Shown here piece by piece: positions 36,701-47,294 of a DNA stretch of 64,000 nt. Source of the stretch: Zygnema cylindricum. Taxonomy: Eukaryota > Streptophyta > Zygnematophyceae > Zygnematales > Zygnemataceae. Location: assembly GCA_037447655.1 (NCBI GenBank), contig JBBHKE010002627.1, positions 62,001-126,000 on the forward strand, read 5' to 3'. Position 1 is the stretch's first letter; the number at the start of each line of letters is the position of its first letter. The notes under the pieces are model-generated. The model did not search any database. It was not told the origin of the DNA and saw only the letters and a program-made list of their open reading frames with translations. Made by a program: the position numbers and the translations under genes.

Positions 36701-38699
36701 CATTAGCACAATAAACCTTGTATCACCATTAGAACTAACGTTTTTCTACCCCATTTAAATCAATTTTTCTGTTCACAAACATACCATTTTTATTTGAAGG
36801 ATCGAAACCTTTCAATTAAAAATCCGACAAGGATAGACACAGAAAAAAGAGTTTAAAGGATGAGATCATTGCTCTGATAATGATTCACAGTGTACCTTAA
36901 ACAGATGAGCTTTTTGATTTTGAGGTCGTTGCACTATAGAAAATGTTCAGTTTTGTGAGTAACCGCACGTAAAACAACACTTACAAATGTACAAAGTGTG
37001 CAATTACTCACGTTTTACTCGTAAGACCCTGAGTAATTTTCGATAGTGTGATTTCCCTATTAAGGACAAAAGCAATGCACTCATGACGCCAGTATTTTGC
37101 ATGAAAAAAATCATTCCAATGAGTCGTTAAAAACGCACGTTTGCATCAAGGTAAGTCCCCCTTTCCAAGCACTCCCCAGAGCTTGAAGTGCACCCGAAGC
37201 CATGCTCTCAACGGATTCATCCAAACTTTTCAGGCCCTGCATTCACCCCAAGGCCCAGAGTTGGAATTATCATGTACACCCGGATTTCAAACATTAAGTA
37301 ACCATTTGGGACATACTTATTAACATGTAATAATAATTTTGTGTAAATTTTACATTGATATAAGTTACAGTCATGGCAGTTCAAATGGCCGAAAAAAACC
37401 GTGCTACGGAATAAGGTTCAAAATACTAAGTAATGGCGCAAAAGGAGCCACGTCATCAGACCATAATTTAGTGAAGCTAACACTATACCACTTTGACGTG
37501 TTCAAGAAATTGTTCAAGGTGAAAAATAATTCAAGTTGAGAAATTCAATTTGCCATAAATTACATGTCACGATGTTCAAATCACCAAACAAAAGAAATTA
37601 ATTTTGAGACGCCAACTTTTGTTCAAAATCCTGGTTCTTCCTGTAGATCACTTTGTAGTTTTATGCCAGCAACAAACAACAGGTGCGCAAAAGGTTGTAA
37701 ACCAGATCTATAAGTTCCTCATCGAGATCTTTTTCTGCCATGATGATTGGGACTTGTAGAGCAGATCCCATTTTAGGATGGTTGATTGGAACCTTCATTG
37801 GTAAAATGAAGAGTGTTAAACAAAGGACAAGGAGAGACTAAACACCTGACCAAGTAGAAAGTCCTTGCTGTCATCATCCATGTTGGTCCCACCTTCTTCT
37901 ACTACTTCTGTGCCCGTCTTAACCTTACTTTGTTGCCCTGATTCAACACTGTCGGAAGTAACTGTGACGACTTTTTCAGGGACCTTTTGCTTGCTCGCTT
38001 GACTGCCGTCAGTTTCGTCTTTTTCGGATGCTTTGTCCTCTTTAGAATCGATCTTCTCGGATTCTTGTGAATCAGCATTGCGCTTTGCTTCCAACTCCAT
38101 CTCTCGCGCTTCTGCTTCCAACTGCTCAAAAACTCCGGATGCTGCGTCTACTGCCTGCATTGCATACACAGATTTACACAAACTTATACAAACGTCCATT
38201 GGCTCCAGGAAGACGGTTCTACAAGACAGATTTACAGGAAGCAGCTTGATTAAAAATCGCCGAAAGGATTTGGAACGAAGAAAGGTGTGGATCGATCGTT
38301 GGAGGTTGTACAAAAATGCTTGAATAATGCAACTCTGACAGATATGCCTACCGTTTTCTGCGCTTCTTGCAGAACGGTCACTACGGAAGCCCAGCTTCCC
38401 CAACCCCATACTGCGGCGGATGAGGTACCCGTGTTCTCTTTAGTCACCAATGGCTCTCTCTCCTCCACATCCGAAGTACTCTCCAGTTTCGTTGCTGCCA
38501 GCTGCTCTTTTTTGGATTCAATTGGCTGTTTCGTCTCTTCCGTGCCTGAACTGTCCGTCAGACTACCCTTGTCTGACGGAAGTGCCTTGTCAGACACCAC
38601 TTCCTTCTTGTTGACAGGAGCGACATCATTGGACTGAATTGGGGCAGGAGAAGCACTCTCTGATGGAATGGGTTTCGTTGTCTCATCATTAGAGCTCAT
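30761..38699 (-). CDS. FAM114/NOXP20 (DUF719) family protein, 9 exons
   Basis: Exons in transcript order: 38699-38352, 38154-37846, 37236-37139, 36552-36486, 35134-34922, 34638-34373, 33507-33417, 32387-32144, 30975-30761. All are GT-AG, every junction phase agrees, and the product is 616 aa. Recognised from the order of conserved blocks: WGWGSWASVVTVLQEAQK, SMASGALQALGSAWKGGL, RVLEYVGKETINVIAQETGI, TYDHCFYIYGGPEHMEELEA, ALSSHHTLLSTRARAKMSDE, MTKRTTERLESIRTEG, RVAEVAASCVALLLQAGG, and the C-terminal QDGLKHLVYVLLSTTL. The N-terminal 200 residues are polar, Ser/Glu/Lys-rich and probably disordered. Family function is poorly known; animal FAM114A proteins are linked to Rab2 and Golgi trafficking. 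The first exon and upstream region are duplicated at 41054-43357. Confidence 0.88.
32429..32451. repeat. (AC)n microsatellite
   Basis: About eleven AC units in a FAM114-like intron, just upstream of exon 8 in transcript order. Confidence 0.9.
32512..32702. mobile_element. TA-type MITE copy in FAM114 intron
   Basis: Diverged termini CACCATGAATCGCTAG and CTAACCGCGATTGAAGGTG. The interior word AGCTGGCACCGAATTAATG is shared with the copies near 22.5 and 33.1 kb. Confidence 0.55.
32770..32975. mobile_element. TA-type MITE relative, subgroup of 30101
   Basis: The interior words CACTTAAATCATTTTTTGTC and AAGTGTGCAAAGAGAAAAAG match the element at 30101-30321. Ends are blurred, so the borders are approximate. 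Confidence 0.45.
33013..33226. mobile_element. TA-type MITE copy in FAM114 intron
   Basis: The right edge CACAGTGTA and the interior words TTGAATGACGTGG and CCGGCACCAAATTAATG match the family. The left edge is diverged. Confidence 0.5.
34140..34385 (-). repeat. Reiterated exon-end segment in FAM114 gene
   Basis: The end of exon 6 (minus, encoding SISTAKEMASG then a GTAGGA donor) recurs twice downstream. The copy at 34262-34300 encodes ASISTSKEMASGQ. A shorter copy at 34150-34180 encodes SLSTAKW followed by GTAGGC. Each is followed by A-rich sequence with CCCTAAAAA words. Only the first copy is used in the in-phase model. Confidence 0.65.
36721..36894. mobile_element. TA-type MITE relative in FAM114 intron
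   Basis: The right end AATGATTCACAGTGTA matches the family terminus. The interior resembles the 30101 subgroup (word ATTTAAATCAATTTTTCTGTT). Confidence 0.5.
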
Positions 38700-38950
38700 G
38701 GTGTCAGGCTACAGAACCTGCAAAAACAATAATGACAGTGTCGACTTTTTTTGAAATGCGTATAATACGTTTCGTGAATAGCAGGTTAATGCCGATGTAT
38801 AAGTACATAATGCCGGCATAACCGTCTATTGCATAGCACAAACATCAGGCAAACATAGAGGGACAGATAGAGAAATACAAAGAGGAAAAGGAATAAGAAC
38901 TAGGTAAGGAAGAACAAAGGCTTTATTACAGAACTCGCAATGAGCAAACC

Positions 38951-39026
38951 GTACTGTACTGTACTGTACTGTACTGTACTGTACGGTACTGTACTGTACT
39001 GTACTGTACTGTACTGTACTGTACTG
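38951..39026. repeat. (ACTGT)n microsatellite, unit A
   Basis: About 15 pentamer units with one variant, upstream of FAM114 exon 1. The counterpart in unit B is 41824-41894. Confidence 0.93.
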
Positions 39027-39250
39027 AATGACTCCTGTGACTGGGTCACTGGACTGTTTTAGTCTTACTAATATTTCTGGTCCGAATGACCTAGACAAAG
39101 AAACAAACCAGTATTGTCAATTCTATTTCATGCTCGGAGGAGAATTCAAATGGGACCGTAAACATAACGGTGAACTGAACAGTCGCACAGTAAATATAAA
39201 ATGTGCTGAACGATTTTAACACTTTACAGGGGAAAATGGAATTAAGTTAG

Positions 39251-40421
39251 GGAATTGTTAATCGCAGAGACGATTTTTGCTGCGCGCAGATAGTTGTCAG
39301 AAATTGTACATTTGAAGTACATTTTCGTACAAGCTACGTACCTTTGAGTTCAGATTTGACGGTCAACCCGTGGAACAAATTTGACTGGCGAAATATTGTA
39401 ACGGCGGCTAAAAAAGTGTCGCGCTTGCGAACGTCGACCGTCATAAAAAAAAACAATTCACACGGCCGACGCAGGTTTACTGGAACAAAACTGCGGCAGC
39501 CACATATAAATAAAATGGCTGCGCGCAGGTAGTTTCTCACTTCACGTGAGCTCCACTGTGAGAGAACACACCGACATTTTGACTTAGCCGCAAAAATGGA
39601 ATCTAATCGCGAACCGTTACACTGAACTTGGACACAAATTGAAGGACGACGTACAACATGTATAAACTCGCACGAAACGAAATAAACTTCGTACAAAATA
39701 AAAAAGCGTACCCGCGTATAAATATCGATGAAACTACAGTAAGGGTACGCTTTTTTATTTTATACGAAGTTTATTTCGTTTCGTGCGAGTTTATTCATGT
39801 TGTACACTTGTACGTCGTCCTTTAATTTGTGTCTAAAATCAGTGTAACAGTTGCGATTAGATTTCCACTTTTGCGGCTAAGTCAAAATGTCGGTGTGTGC
39901 TCTCACAGTGGAGCTCACGTGAAGTGAGAAACTACCTGCGCGCAGCCATTTTATTTATATGTGGATGCCGCAGTTTTGTTCCAGTAAACCTGCGCCGGCC
40001 GTGTGAATTGTTTTTTTTTTTTTTATGACGGTCGACGTTCGCAAGCGCGACACTTTTTTAGCCGCCGTTACAATATTTCGCCAGTCAAATTTGTTTCGAC
40101 GGGCTGACCGTCAAATCAGAACTTCAAAGTACGTAGCTTGTGCGAAATTGTACTTCAAATGTACAATTTCTGACAACTACACCGCGAATCGTTATTAGCG
40201 TTGAGAAATTATTAGAGTAAAGAAAAAATTAGCGTCATTCATTCTAATTTTGTGCCAGGAGACGTGGCAGATTATGGTCCACATCCTTAAATAGTGTAGT
40301 TTATTATATTTAAGGTATCAATGTCAAAATTTGGGGGCGCCGATATAGAGTTCATAACGCTAATAACGATGCGCGGTGTACCTGCGCGCAGCCAAAATCG
40401 TCCCTGCGATTAGCAATTCCC
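39251..40421. mobile_element. Foldback (MULE-like) element, copy A
   Basis: A long palindrome: the left arm begins GGAATTGTTAATCGCAGAG and the right arm ends CTGCGATTAGCAATTCCC. The arms stay complementary for almost the whole length to a centre near 39735. A perfect 9-bp duplication TTAAGTTAG flanks it (39242-39250, 40422-40430), as for Mutator-like elements with long TIRs. Without the MITE in its right arm it is about 0.97 kb. No transposase frame is present. Confidence 0.85.
40180..40378. mobile_element. TA-type MITE inserted in foldback copy A
   Basis: 199 bp, CACCGCGAATCGTTATTAGC to CTAATAACGATGCGCGGTG, flanked by TA (40178-40179, 40379-40380). Unit B has the empty site GACAACTACCTGCGCG, proving the borders. 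Confidence 0.92.
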
Positions 40422-40486
40422 TTAAGTTAGGGTGTGTCCCCATGTGCATAAGTAAGGGTTTTTTTCTGTCGTTTTCCTGTAAAACT

Positions 40487-41053
40487 TAGCGTCGTACTGC
40501 GTAAGTTCCAACCGTACAAAGGAATCGCAAATTTGTAGAGTACAATTTGCGTCACCCTCGAACTTAGGATGTACCAAAATTTGTCGTCTTATATTTTTCG
40601 ACCCACTTCGACGACAAAAAACGTCATCTTCAACCTTATCTTTATGATACATGCGCGATGTGATTTAAAACTAGGGATTTTATGTAAACAAATAGGAACA
40701 CATATTCGCACGTGCCGCAATTTTCGAAGCATTTCACACGATTTTCAAAGACAAAGAAAAGTACGGAAGTCGCTATGTTTTGTCCGTTTGCATATAATAC
40801 GACAAAGAAAATTACACTTTTTGTTTGGTTTTGTCCGTTTTCGTCGAGTACGGATTTTTTTTTTGCACGGGTCTCGAAATTCCGATGCCATTTCACGTCG
40901 ACCGGACAGGAGACGCAAAGGCAAACCGCAACTTCTTCAACCGTGAAACGGTACAGGGTGGAAGGCGGTACGTCTACAATGTCACGGTAAGACATGCGAC
41001 GTCACACAAGCAGTTCCAAAAAATAACGTCCGACAACACAGATTGTAGACGTT
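40487..41053. other. Unique spacer between duplication units
   Basis: 0.57 kb present once, between units A and B. It holds short overlapping open frames on both strands without motifs. It may be the interior of the element whose GGGTGTGTCCCC terminus lies at 40431. Confidence 0.5.
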
Positions 41054-41127
41054 AAGAAAGGTGTGGATCGATCGTTGGAGGTTGTACAAAAATGCTTGAA
41101 TAATGCAACTCTGACAGATATGCCTAC

Positions 41128-41475
41128 CGTTTTCTGCGCTTCTTGCAGAACGGTCACTACGGAAGCCCAGCTTCCCCAACCCCATACTGCGGCGGATGAG
41201 GTACCCGTGTTCTCTTTAGTCACCAATGGCTCTCTCTCCTCCACATCCGAAGTACTCTCCAGTTTCGTTGCTGCCAGCTGCTCTTTTTTGGATTCAATTG
41301 GCTGTTTCGTCTCTTCCGTGCCTGAACTGTCCGTCAGACTACCCTTGTCTGACGGAAGTGCCTTGTCAGACACCACTTCCTTCTTGTTGACAGGAGCGAC
41401 ATCATTGGACTGAATTGGGGCAGGAGAAGCACTCTCTGATGGAATGGGTTTCGTTGTCTCATCATTAGAGCTCAT
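41128..41475 (-). pseudogene. Duplicate first exon of FAM114-like gene
   Basis: Encodes the same 116 residues as the real exon 1 (38699-38352), from MSSNDETTKPIPSE to VLQEAQKT, and keeps the GTAGGC donor. No second exon follows before the unique spacer. It is either a dead fragment or an alternative promoter and first exon that splices over unit A to the exon starting at 38154, which would keep phase 0. Confidence 0.8.
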
Positions 41476-41823
41476 GGTGTCAGGCTACAGAACCTGCAAA
41501 AACAATAATGACAGTGTCGACTTTTTTTGAAATGCGTATAATACGTTTCGTGAATAGCAGGTTAATGCCGATGTATAAGTACATAATGCCGGCATAACCG
41601 TCTATTGCATAGCACAAACATCAGGCAAACATAGAGGGACAGATAGAGAAATACAAAGAGGAAAAGGAATAAGAACTAGGTAAGGAAGAACAAAGGCTTT
41701 ATTACAGAACTCGCAATGAGCAAACCGTCCGGAGACAGGAAGACTAGAAGCAAAATAGATGTCCGCTTAAACTCTGAAGATGATGGTCGGGCTCACATGT
41801 AGGACCACCTAGTAAGAGTCCCA

Positions 41824-41894
41824 CTACTGTACTGTACTGTACTGTACTGTACTGTACTGTACTGTACTGTACTGTACTGTACTGTACTGTACTG
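41824..41894. repeat. (ACTGT)n microsatellite, unit B
   Basis: About 14 uninterrupted ACTGT units, the counterpart of 38951-39026. Confidence 0.93.
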
Positions 41895-42114
41895 AATGAC
41901 TCCTGTGACTGGGTCACTGGACTGTTTTAGTCTTACTAATATTTCTGGTCCGAATGACCTAGACAAAGAAACAAACCAGTATTGTCAATTCTATTTCATG
42001 CTCGGAGGAGAATTCAAATGGGACCGTAAACATAACGGTGAACTGAACAGTTGCACAGTAAATATAAAATGTGCTGAACGATTTTAACACTTTACAGGGG
42101 AAAATGGAATTTAG

Positions 42115-43292
42115 GGAATTGTTAATCGCAGAGACGATTTTTGTTGCGCGCAGGTAGTTGTCAGAAATTGTACATTTGAAGTACATTTTCGTACAAGATA
42201 CGTACCTTTGAGTTCAGATTTGACGGTCAACCCGTGGAACAAATTTGACTGGCGAAATATTGTAACGGCGGCTAAAAAAGTGTCGCTCTTGCGAACGTCG
42301 ACCGTCATAAAAAAAAAAACAATTCACACGGCCGGCGCAGGTTTACTGGAACAAAACTGCGGCAGCCACATATAAATAAAATGGCTGCGCGCAGGTACAC
42401 CGTGAATCGCTATTAGAGTCAATGACTCTAATTGCGGTACCCCCGTTTTTTAACCCAAATTCTCAAATATAATAAATAAAAACCCTTTAAAAAACTAATT
42501 AGAATAGATGATTTCCTTCAAAACCCCCAAATTCTCAAATAGCGTTAATAACGCTATTTGTTTCATAACGCTATTTATTTCTAAACGCTAATAGCGATTC
42601 ACGGTGTAGTTTCTCACTTCACGTGAGCTCCACTGTGAGAGCACACACCGACATTTTGACTTAGCCGCAAAAATGGAATCTAATCGCGAACCGTTACACT
42701 AAACTTGGACACAAATTGAAGGACGACGTACAACATGTATAAACTCGCACGAAACGAAATAAACTTCGTACAAAATAAAAAAGCGTACCCGCGTATAAAT
42801 ATCGATGAAACTACAGTAAGGGTACACTTTTTTATTTTGTACGAAGTTTATTTCGTTTCATGCGAGTTTATTCATGTTGTACACTTGTACGTCGTCCTTT
42901 AATTTGTGTCTAAAATCAGTGTAACAGTTCGCGATTAGATTCCACTTTTGCGGCTAAGTCAAAATGTCGGTGTGTGCTCTCACAGTGGAGCTCACGTGAA
43001 GTGAGAAACTACCTGCGCGCAGCCATTTTATTTATATGTGGCTGCCGCAGTTTTGTTCCAGTAAACCTGCGCCGGCCGTGTTAATTGTTTTTTTTTTATG
43101 ACGGTTGACGTTCGCAAGCGCGACACTTTTTTAGCCGCCGTTACAATATTTCGCCAGTCAAATTTGTTCGACGGGCTGGCCGTCAAATCTGAACTTCAAA
43201 ATACGTAGCTTGTGCGAAACTGTACTTCAAATGTACAATTTCTGACAACTACCTGCGCGCAGCCAAAATCGTCCCTGCGATTAGCAACTCCC
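42115..43292. mobile_element. Foldback (MULE-like) element, copy B
   Basis: Same element as 39251-40421, copied with the segmental duplication. The left flanking 9-mer has lost about 4 bases, so the duplication is no longer perfect; the right flank is ATAAGTTAG. The left arm is split by a MITE. Confidence 0.85.
42398..42606. mobile_element. TA-type MITE inserted in foldback copy B
   Basis: 209 bp, CACCGTGAATCGCTATTAG to CTAATAGCGATTCACGGTG, flanked by TA (42396-42397, 42607-42608). Unit A has the empty site GCGCAGGTAGTTTCTC at 39527-39542. Confidence 0.93.
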
Positions 43293-43358
43293 ATAAGTTA
43301 GGGTGTGTCCCCATGTGCATAAGTAAGGGTTTTTTTCTATCGTTTTCCTGTAAAACTA

Positions 43359-43530
43359 CACCGCGAATCGTAATTAGAGTAAATTACTCTAATTTGGTCG
43401 CTCGAAATTTCGACTCTATTACATCAAATAGAGTAAACGATTCTAATTTTTTCATTATTCTAATTTAGGTAAGTTTAATTAGCGTAAAAAAATTGTAATA
43501 TAGGTTATTTTTAAATAGTGTGGAGTACGG
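43359..43530. mobile_element. TA-type MITE end at border of unit B
   Basis: The left terminus CACCGCGAATCGTAATTAG directly follows unit B. The right terminus is not clear, so the end coordinate is approximate. It may have taken part in, or followed, the duplication breakpoint. Confidence 0.5.
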
Positions 43531-43689
43531 ACGACGGTCGACCGTGCAAAATTGTACTTTTTTAAGTAAAAAGGTACAAATAATGATTTGATTCAATTGC
43601 GCTCGCACGTGAAATCGCACTAAACGAAAAATCAATCACATCGAAAAAAAGCCGTTCGCATAACTCTCGTCCGTCGCGAGGACCACTTG

Positions 43690-44090
43690 CCGATATTCGA
43701 TATGTACCGAATTTTAGGTACCCGATAATCGATATATCGCTTCGATATATCGATTATCGAAATATCGCGATATATTGCCGATATATCGCCAATATATCGT
43801 GTCGACGATATATCGAAAATGAAAATCTTAATTTTTTTTTTCAAACCCCCCCCCCCGAGCGCTCACTGGGGGGGGGGGGGGGGGCAAAATTTCCGTACGT
43901 TTTTCCGTACGTTTTTTTTCGTACAATTTCCGTACAGTTGTCCGTACTCTCACTGTACGGACAAGCAATTTTTGCGATATATATCGCGATGATTTATGTT
44001 GGTCCCGGTACGATATATCGAGGAATTTGTTCGATTGATATTCGATATATCGAATATCGAAATTATCGCGATATGAAACTACCCGATAGG
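43690..44090. repeat. ATCGATAT-rich palindromic element with C/G hairpin
   Basis: Dense self-complementary words (CGATATATCGATT, ATATCGCGATATAT) surround a central hairpin. The hairpin is a C run, GAGCGCTC and a run of about 20 G (43846-43885), followed by GTACGTTTTTCCGTACG. A related copy in opposite orientation lies at 60455-60785. Probably a non-autonomous mobile repeat; family unknown. Confidence 0.55.
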
Positions 44091-44113
44091 GAGGGAGGGA
44101 GGGAGGGAGGGAG
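44086..44113. repeat. (GGGA)n microsatellite
   Basis: Six GGGA units between the palindromic element and the satellite array. Confidence 0.9.
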
Positions 44114-44114
44114 T

Positions 44115-45830
44115 TAGAATATAATTAGTGCTAATACAGTTATTGATCAGTGTAATTAGTGTTGTCTAATTAGTGTTAGTACACTTATTAGTAATGTAGA
44201 ATTAGTGTTGGTACAATGGTTAGTAATTTATAATTTGCAGTTTTCAGTAATGTCTAATTAGTTTTAGTCCTACTATTCGTCTGTATCATTAGTATTAACA
44301 CAGTTATTAGTCTGTATAATTAGTAATATTGTAGTTATTAGTGTGTACAATTTGTATCAGTACTGTTTTTAGTCTGTACAATGAATATCAGTACAGTTCT
44401 TTGTCTGTATAAGTAGTATTAGCACATTATTAGTTCATGCAATTGGTATTTTTTAGATTTTGTATAATAAGTATTTTTAAAGTTATTAGGCTGTATAATT
44501 AGTGTGTAATTAGTGGTAGTACAGTTATTATTTAATTAGTTTAAATACTCATAGAAAGGATACATTGACTGTCCCAATACTAATTAAACATTACTAATAA
44601 TTGTACTAACACTAACTATACAGACTAATAACTCTATAATTCCTAATTACATCGACCAATAAGTGTACCAATACTGATTATACAAACTCATAACTGGACT
44701 CATATTAAATATACAGACTAATAGTTGTGCTAATACTTATTATACATTCTTATAATTGTACTAATACTGATTATACTTGCTAATAACTGTACTATTCTCA
44801 ATTATGCATTACTAAATAACTGTCCTAATACTAATTCTACATTACTAATAACTGTACTAATTAAAATAATAATCCTGATTATGCAAACTACAAAGGATAG
44901 TAATTCTAAATATATAGATTAAGCACTTTACTAATACGAGATATGCAGGTTAAGCACTTTAGTAATACTAAATATACAAACTAACAATTGTTCTAATCAA
45001 TAATCATACAGACTGATAACTGTACATATACGAGATATTCATACTAATTATTTGTGTATTATCTGTATTAGTCCAGCTATTAGTACGTATAATCAGTTTT
45101 TGTACTGTCATTATCAGTAAAGCTAGTAGTACGCATAATCAGTGTTAGTAAAGTTATTAGTATGTGATTACAATTATGGGTTTGTATCATTAGTTTTGGT
45201 ACAATTATTATTCTGTAAAATTAGTATTAGTATAGTTATGAATTTGTATAATAAGTATTAGTACAGTTTTTAGTATGTATAATTAGTGTTTTATAGTTAG
45301 TAGTTTGTATAATCAGTATTGGTTCAGTTATTAGTCTGTATAATAAGTATTTAAACAGTTAGAAGTCTGTATAATTAGTATTGATACAGTTATTAGTCTC
45401 TATAATTAGTGTTAGTACAGTTATCAATAGTGTTTAATTAGTAGTAACACGGTTATTAGTCTATATAATTAGTGATAGAATAATTATTAGTTTGTATAAT
45501 TAGTCGTAGCACAGTTTAAGTTTGTATAATAAGTGTTATTACAGCTATAGCTATAAGTCTGTATAATTAGTATGAGTACAGTTATTAGTCTATATAATGA
45601 GTGTTAGTGCAGTTATTAGTATTAGGACAATTATTATATAATCAGTATTTGTAGAGTTATTAGTCTATATGATTAGTATTAACTCAGTTTTTGGTATGTA
45701 TAATTAGTAATACTATCAGTACAGTTTTTAGTGTGTATAAGTAGTGTTAGTACAGTTATTAGTATGTATAATCAGTATTACTACAATAATTAGTCTAGCG
45801 ACAAATTTTATTAGTTAGTATTCATTAACA
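44115..45830. repeat. 31-bp AT-rich satellite with orientation switches
   Basis: Degenerate tandem units of about 31 bp built on TTATTAGTCTGTATAATTAG and TATTAGTACAG. From 44115 to about 44545 they read in the plus sense; from about 44560 to 45040 as the reverse complement (TAATAACTGTACTAATAC); from about 45050 to 45800 in the plus sense again. No coding potential. Confidence 0.85.
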
Positions 45831-46687
45831 GTTTTATTTGTGTCAAAAATCTTTGGGGATCTATTTTTTATTTACACATGAGAGGTCTTATAAAAACATT
45901 TAGCATTATAGTGATTCTAAATTAGTAATTTCAATACGCTAAAAAATTCCAAACTTCAATTTGGATTATATCATTTCCCGACAAAGCTTTAATTTTTCGC
46001 AAGAAAAACATTAGATTCTTCCATCATTGCAAAATTCACTATCTAAGGTATTGTAAATAATGTAGATTTTGTTGTTATCACTTTATATGTTATTGACATT
46101 TACATTAAACTTCTGAAATCTCAATCAAATATATTATTATTTTTTGTATAAAAAAATGAAATTGGTTAGCTCCAACGCTAACTTGTTAAAGATTTTTTTA
46201 TGCATAAACATAATATTCCCAAGTAAAAACAAACATGTTGGAAAAAAGATTATGAAGGGAGATATCAAACCTAAACCACCATCGGAAATGGAGAGGTTAG
46301 CTTGTTGGCTTGCGAACAATCCCTCTGGTCGAGAAAAAATCCCAAGTGATTCATAGTAGTAAAGATAATATCAACACTAGATAGCCGGGGAAATAACTAG
46401 TCTGGACCATATTTAAACCTTTTTTGAATCACAGTTGACATATGTATCCTTGTCCTCTGATTCCAAGGCCATCTTAGTTTAGTAAAGATAAATATTTTCT
46501 TCTTTATGGACGTACTTATTTTGTAAATCTTCGCATTTTTTTTTTATAAAAGTAATATCGCCAAAATCAAACAAAATCATCATCTCGAAAGGGTTATAGG
46601 GGGACAACCAGTAAGAAGCGTGAAGCCAGACTGGTGTAAAGAGTAATTAGACAATGTTGAATAGAAAACCACATCATATATATATAT
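45831..46687. other. AT-rich intergenic, no gene seen
   Basis: No exon, RNA gene or clear element boundary. A short plus-strand frame at 46144-46356 has no recognisable motif. Confidence 0.45.
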
Positions 46688-46688
46688 A

Positions 46689-46780
46689 GTATTTAAAAGC
46701 AGAAATGTGTATTGCAAGAACATCTTTAGATGCACAATTTAGGAACGCACGTATCTTGTCACATTGCATTTCCATTTGCA

Positions 46781-46822
<42 letters not shown>

Positions 46823-46915
46823 TGCAAATGGAAATGCAATGTGACAAGATACGTGCGTTCCTAAATTGTGCATCTAAAGATGTTCATGCAATACACATTT
46901 CTGCTTTTAAATACA
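46689..46915. repeat. Near-perfect 0.23-kb hairpin around (TA)n
   Basis: Two arms of about 100 bp, from GTATTTAAAAGCAGAAATG to GCTTTTAAATAC, are reverse complements with a single obvious mismatch. They are separated only by a TA run (46783-46819). No convincing target duplication. It could be a foldback MITE or the source of a long perfectly paired hairpin RNA. Confidence 0.85.
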
Positions 46916-47263
46916 CATGTTAAAAACGAACATAATTTGTAGCAGTCTGACACCGTTTTGTCTTTCGACATTTCCTTCTGTGATTCCCTCTATTTATAAC
47001 AGCAATTATAAGAATAGATGTAAGCTTACTTCATTTTTTATAAACTGTTTAGGGTGTTTTTTTTTTTTTTCTTCACAATTTTGTCGAATTCAATTTTTAT
47101 TCACCTTTTTTCTTTTTTTATGAGTCTACATATTTATGCTTGAAAATAAACACAAAGATAACCAAAGATAATCGATAGATCTCGAGTGAGCTATTACATA
47201 CATAATTTGGACAAGTGTTATGGTCTTTAGGGGGGCGTTTAAACAAACGGGGGATTATTTTTT

Positions 47264-47294
<31 letters not shown>

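Larger units (their letters stand above)
38278..40486. repeat. Tandem segmental duplication, unit A
   Basis: 2.2-kb unit starting AAGAAAGGTGTGGATCG and ending CCTGTAAAACT, nearly identical to 41054-43357. It contains FAM114 exon 1, the upstream region, an ACTGT microsatellite, a foldback element, and a terminus of the GGGTGTGTCCCC element. Relative to unit B it lacks about 98 bases next to the microsatellite (41728-41825) and the MITE at 42398. It carries its own MITE at 40180. Confidence 0.92.
41054..43357. repeat. Tandem segmental duplication, unit B
   Basis: Second copy of the unit described at 38278-40486, in the same orientation. It has 98 extra bases (41728-41825) and a MITE in the left foldback arm. 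The exon 1 copy is identical at the protein level. Confidence 0.92.

Noticed and set aside
38951-39026. CRISPR-like array
   Set aside because: The ACTGT run is a pentanucleotide microsatellite with no spacers. The window is eukaryotic.
44115-45830. Origin or centromere core
   Set aside because: The satellite array is only 1.7 kb and isolated between genes. Nothing in the sequence shows such a role.
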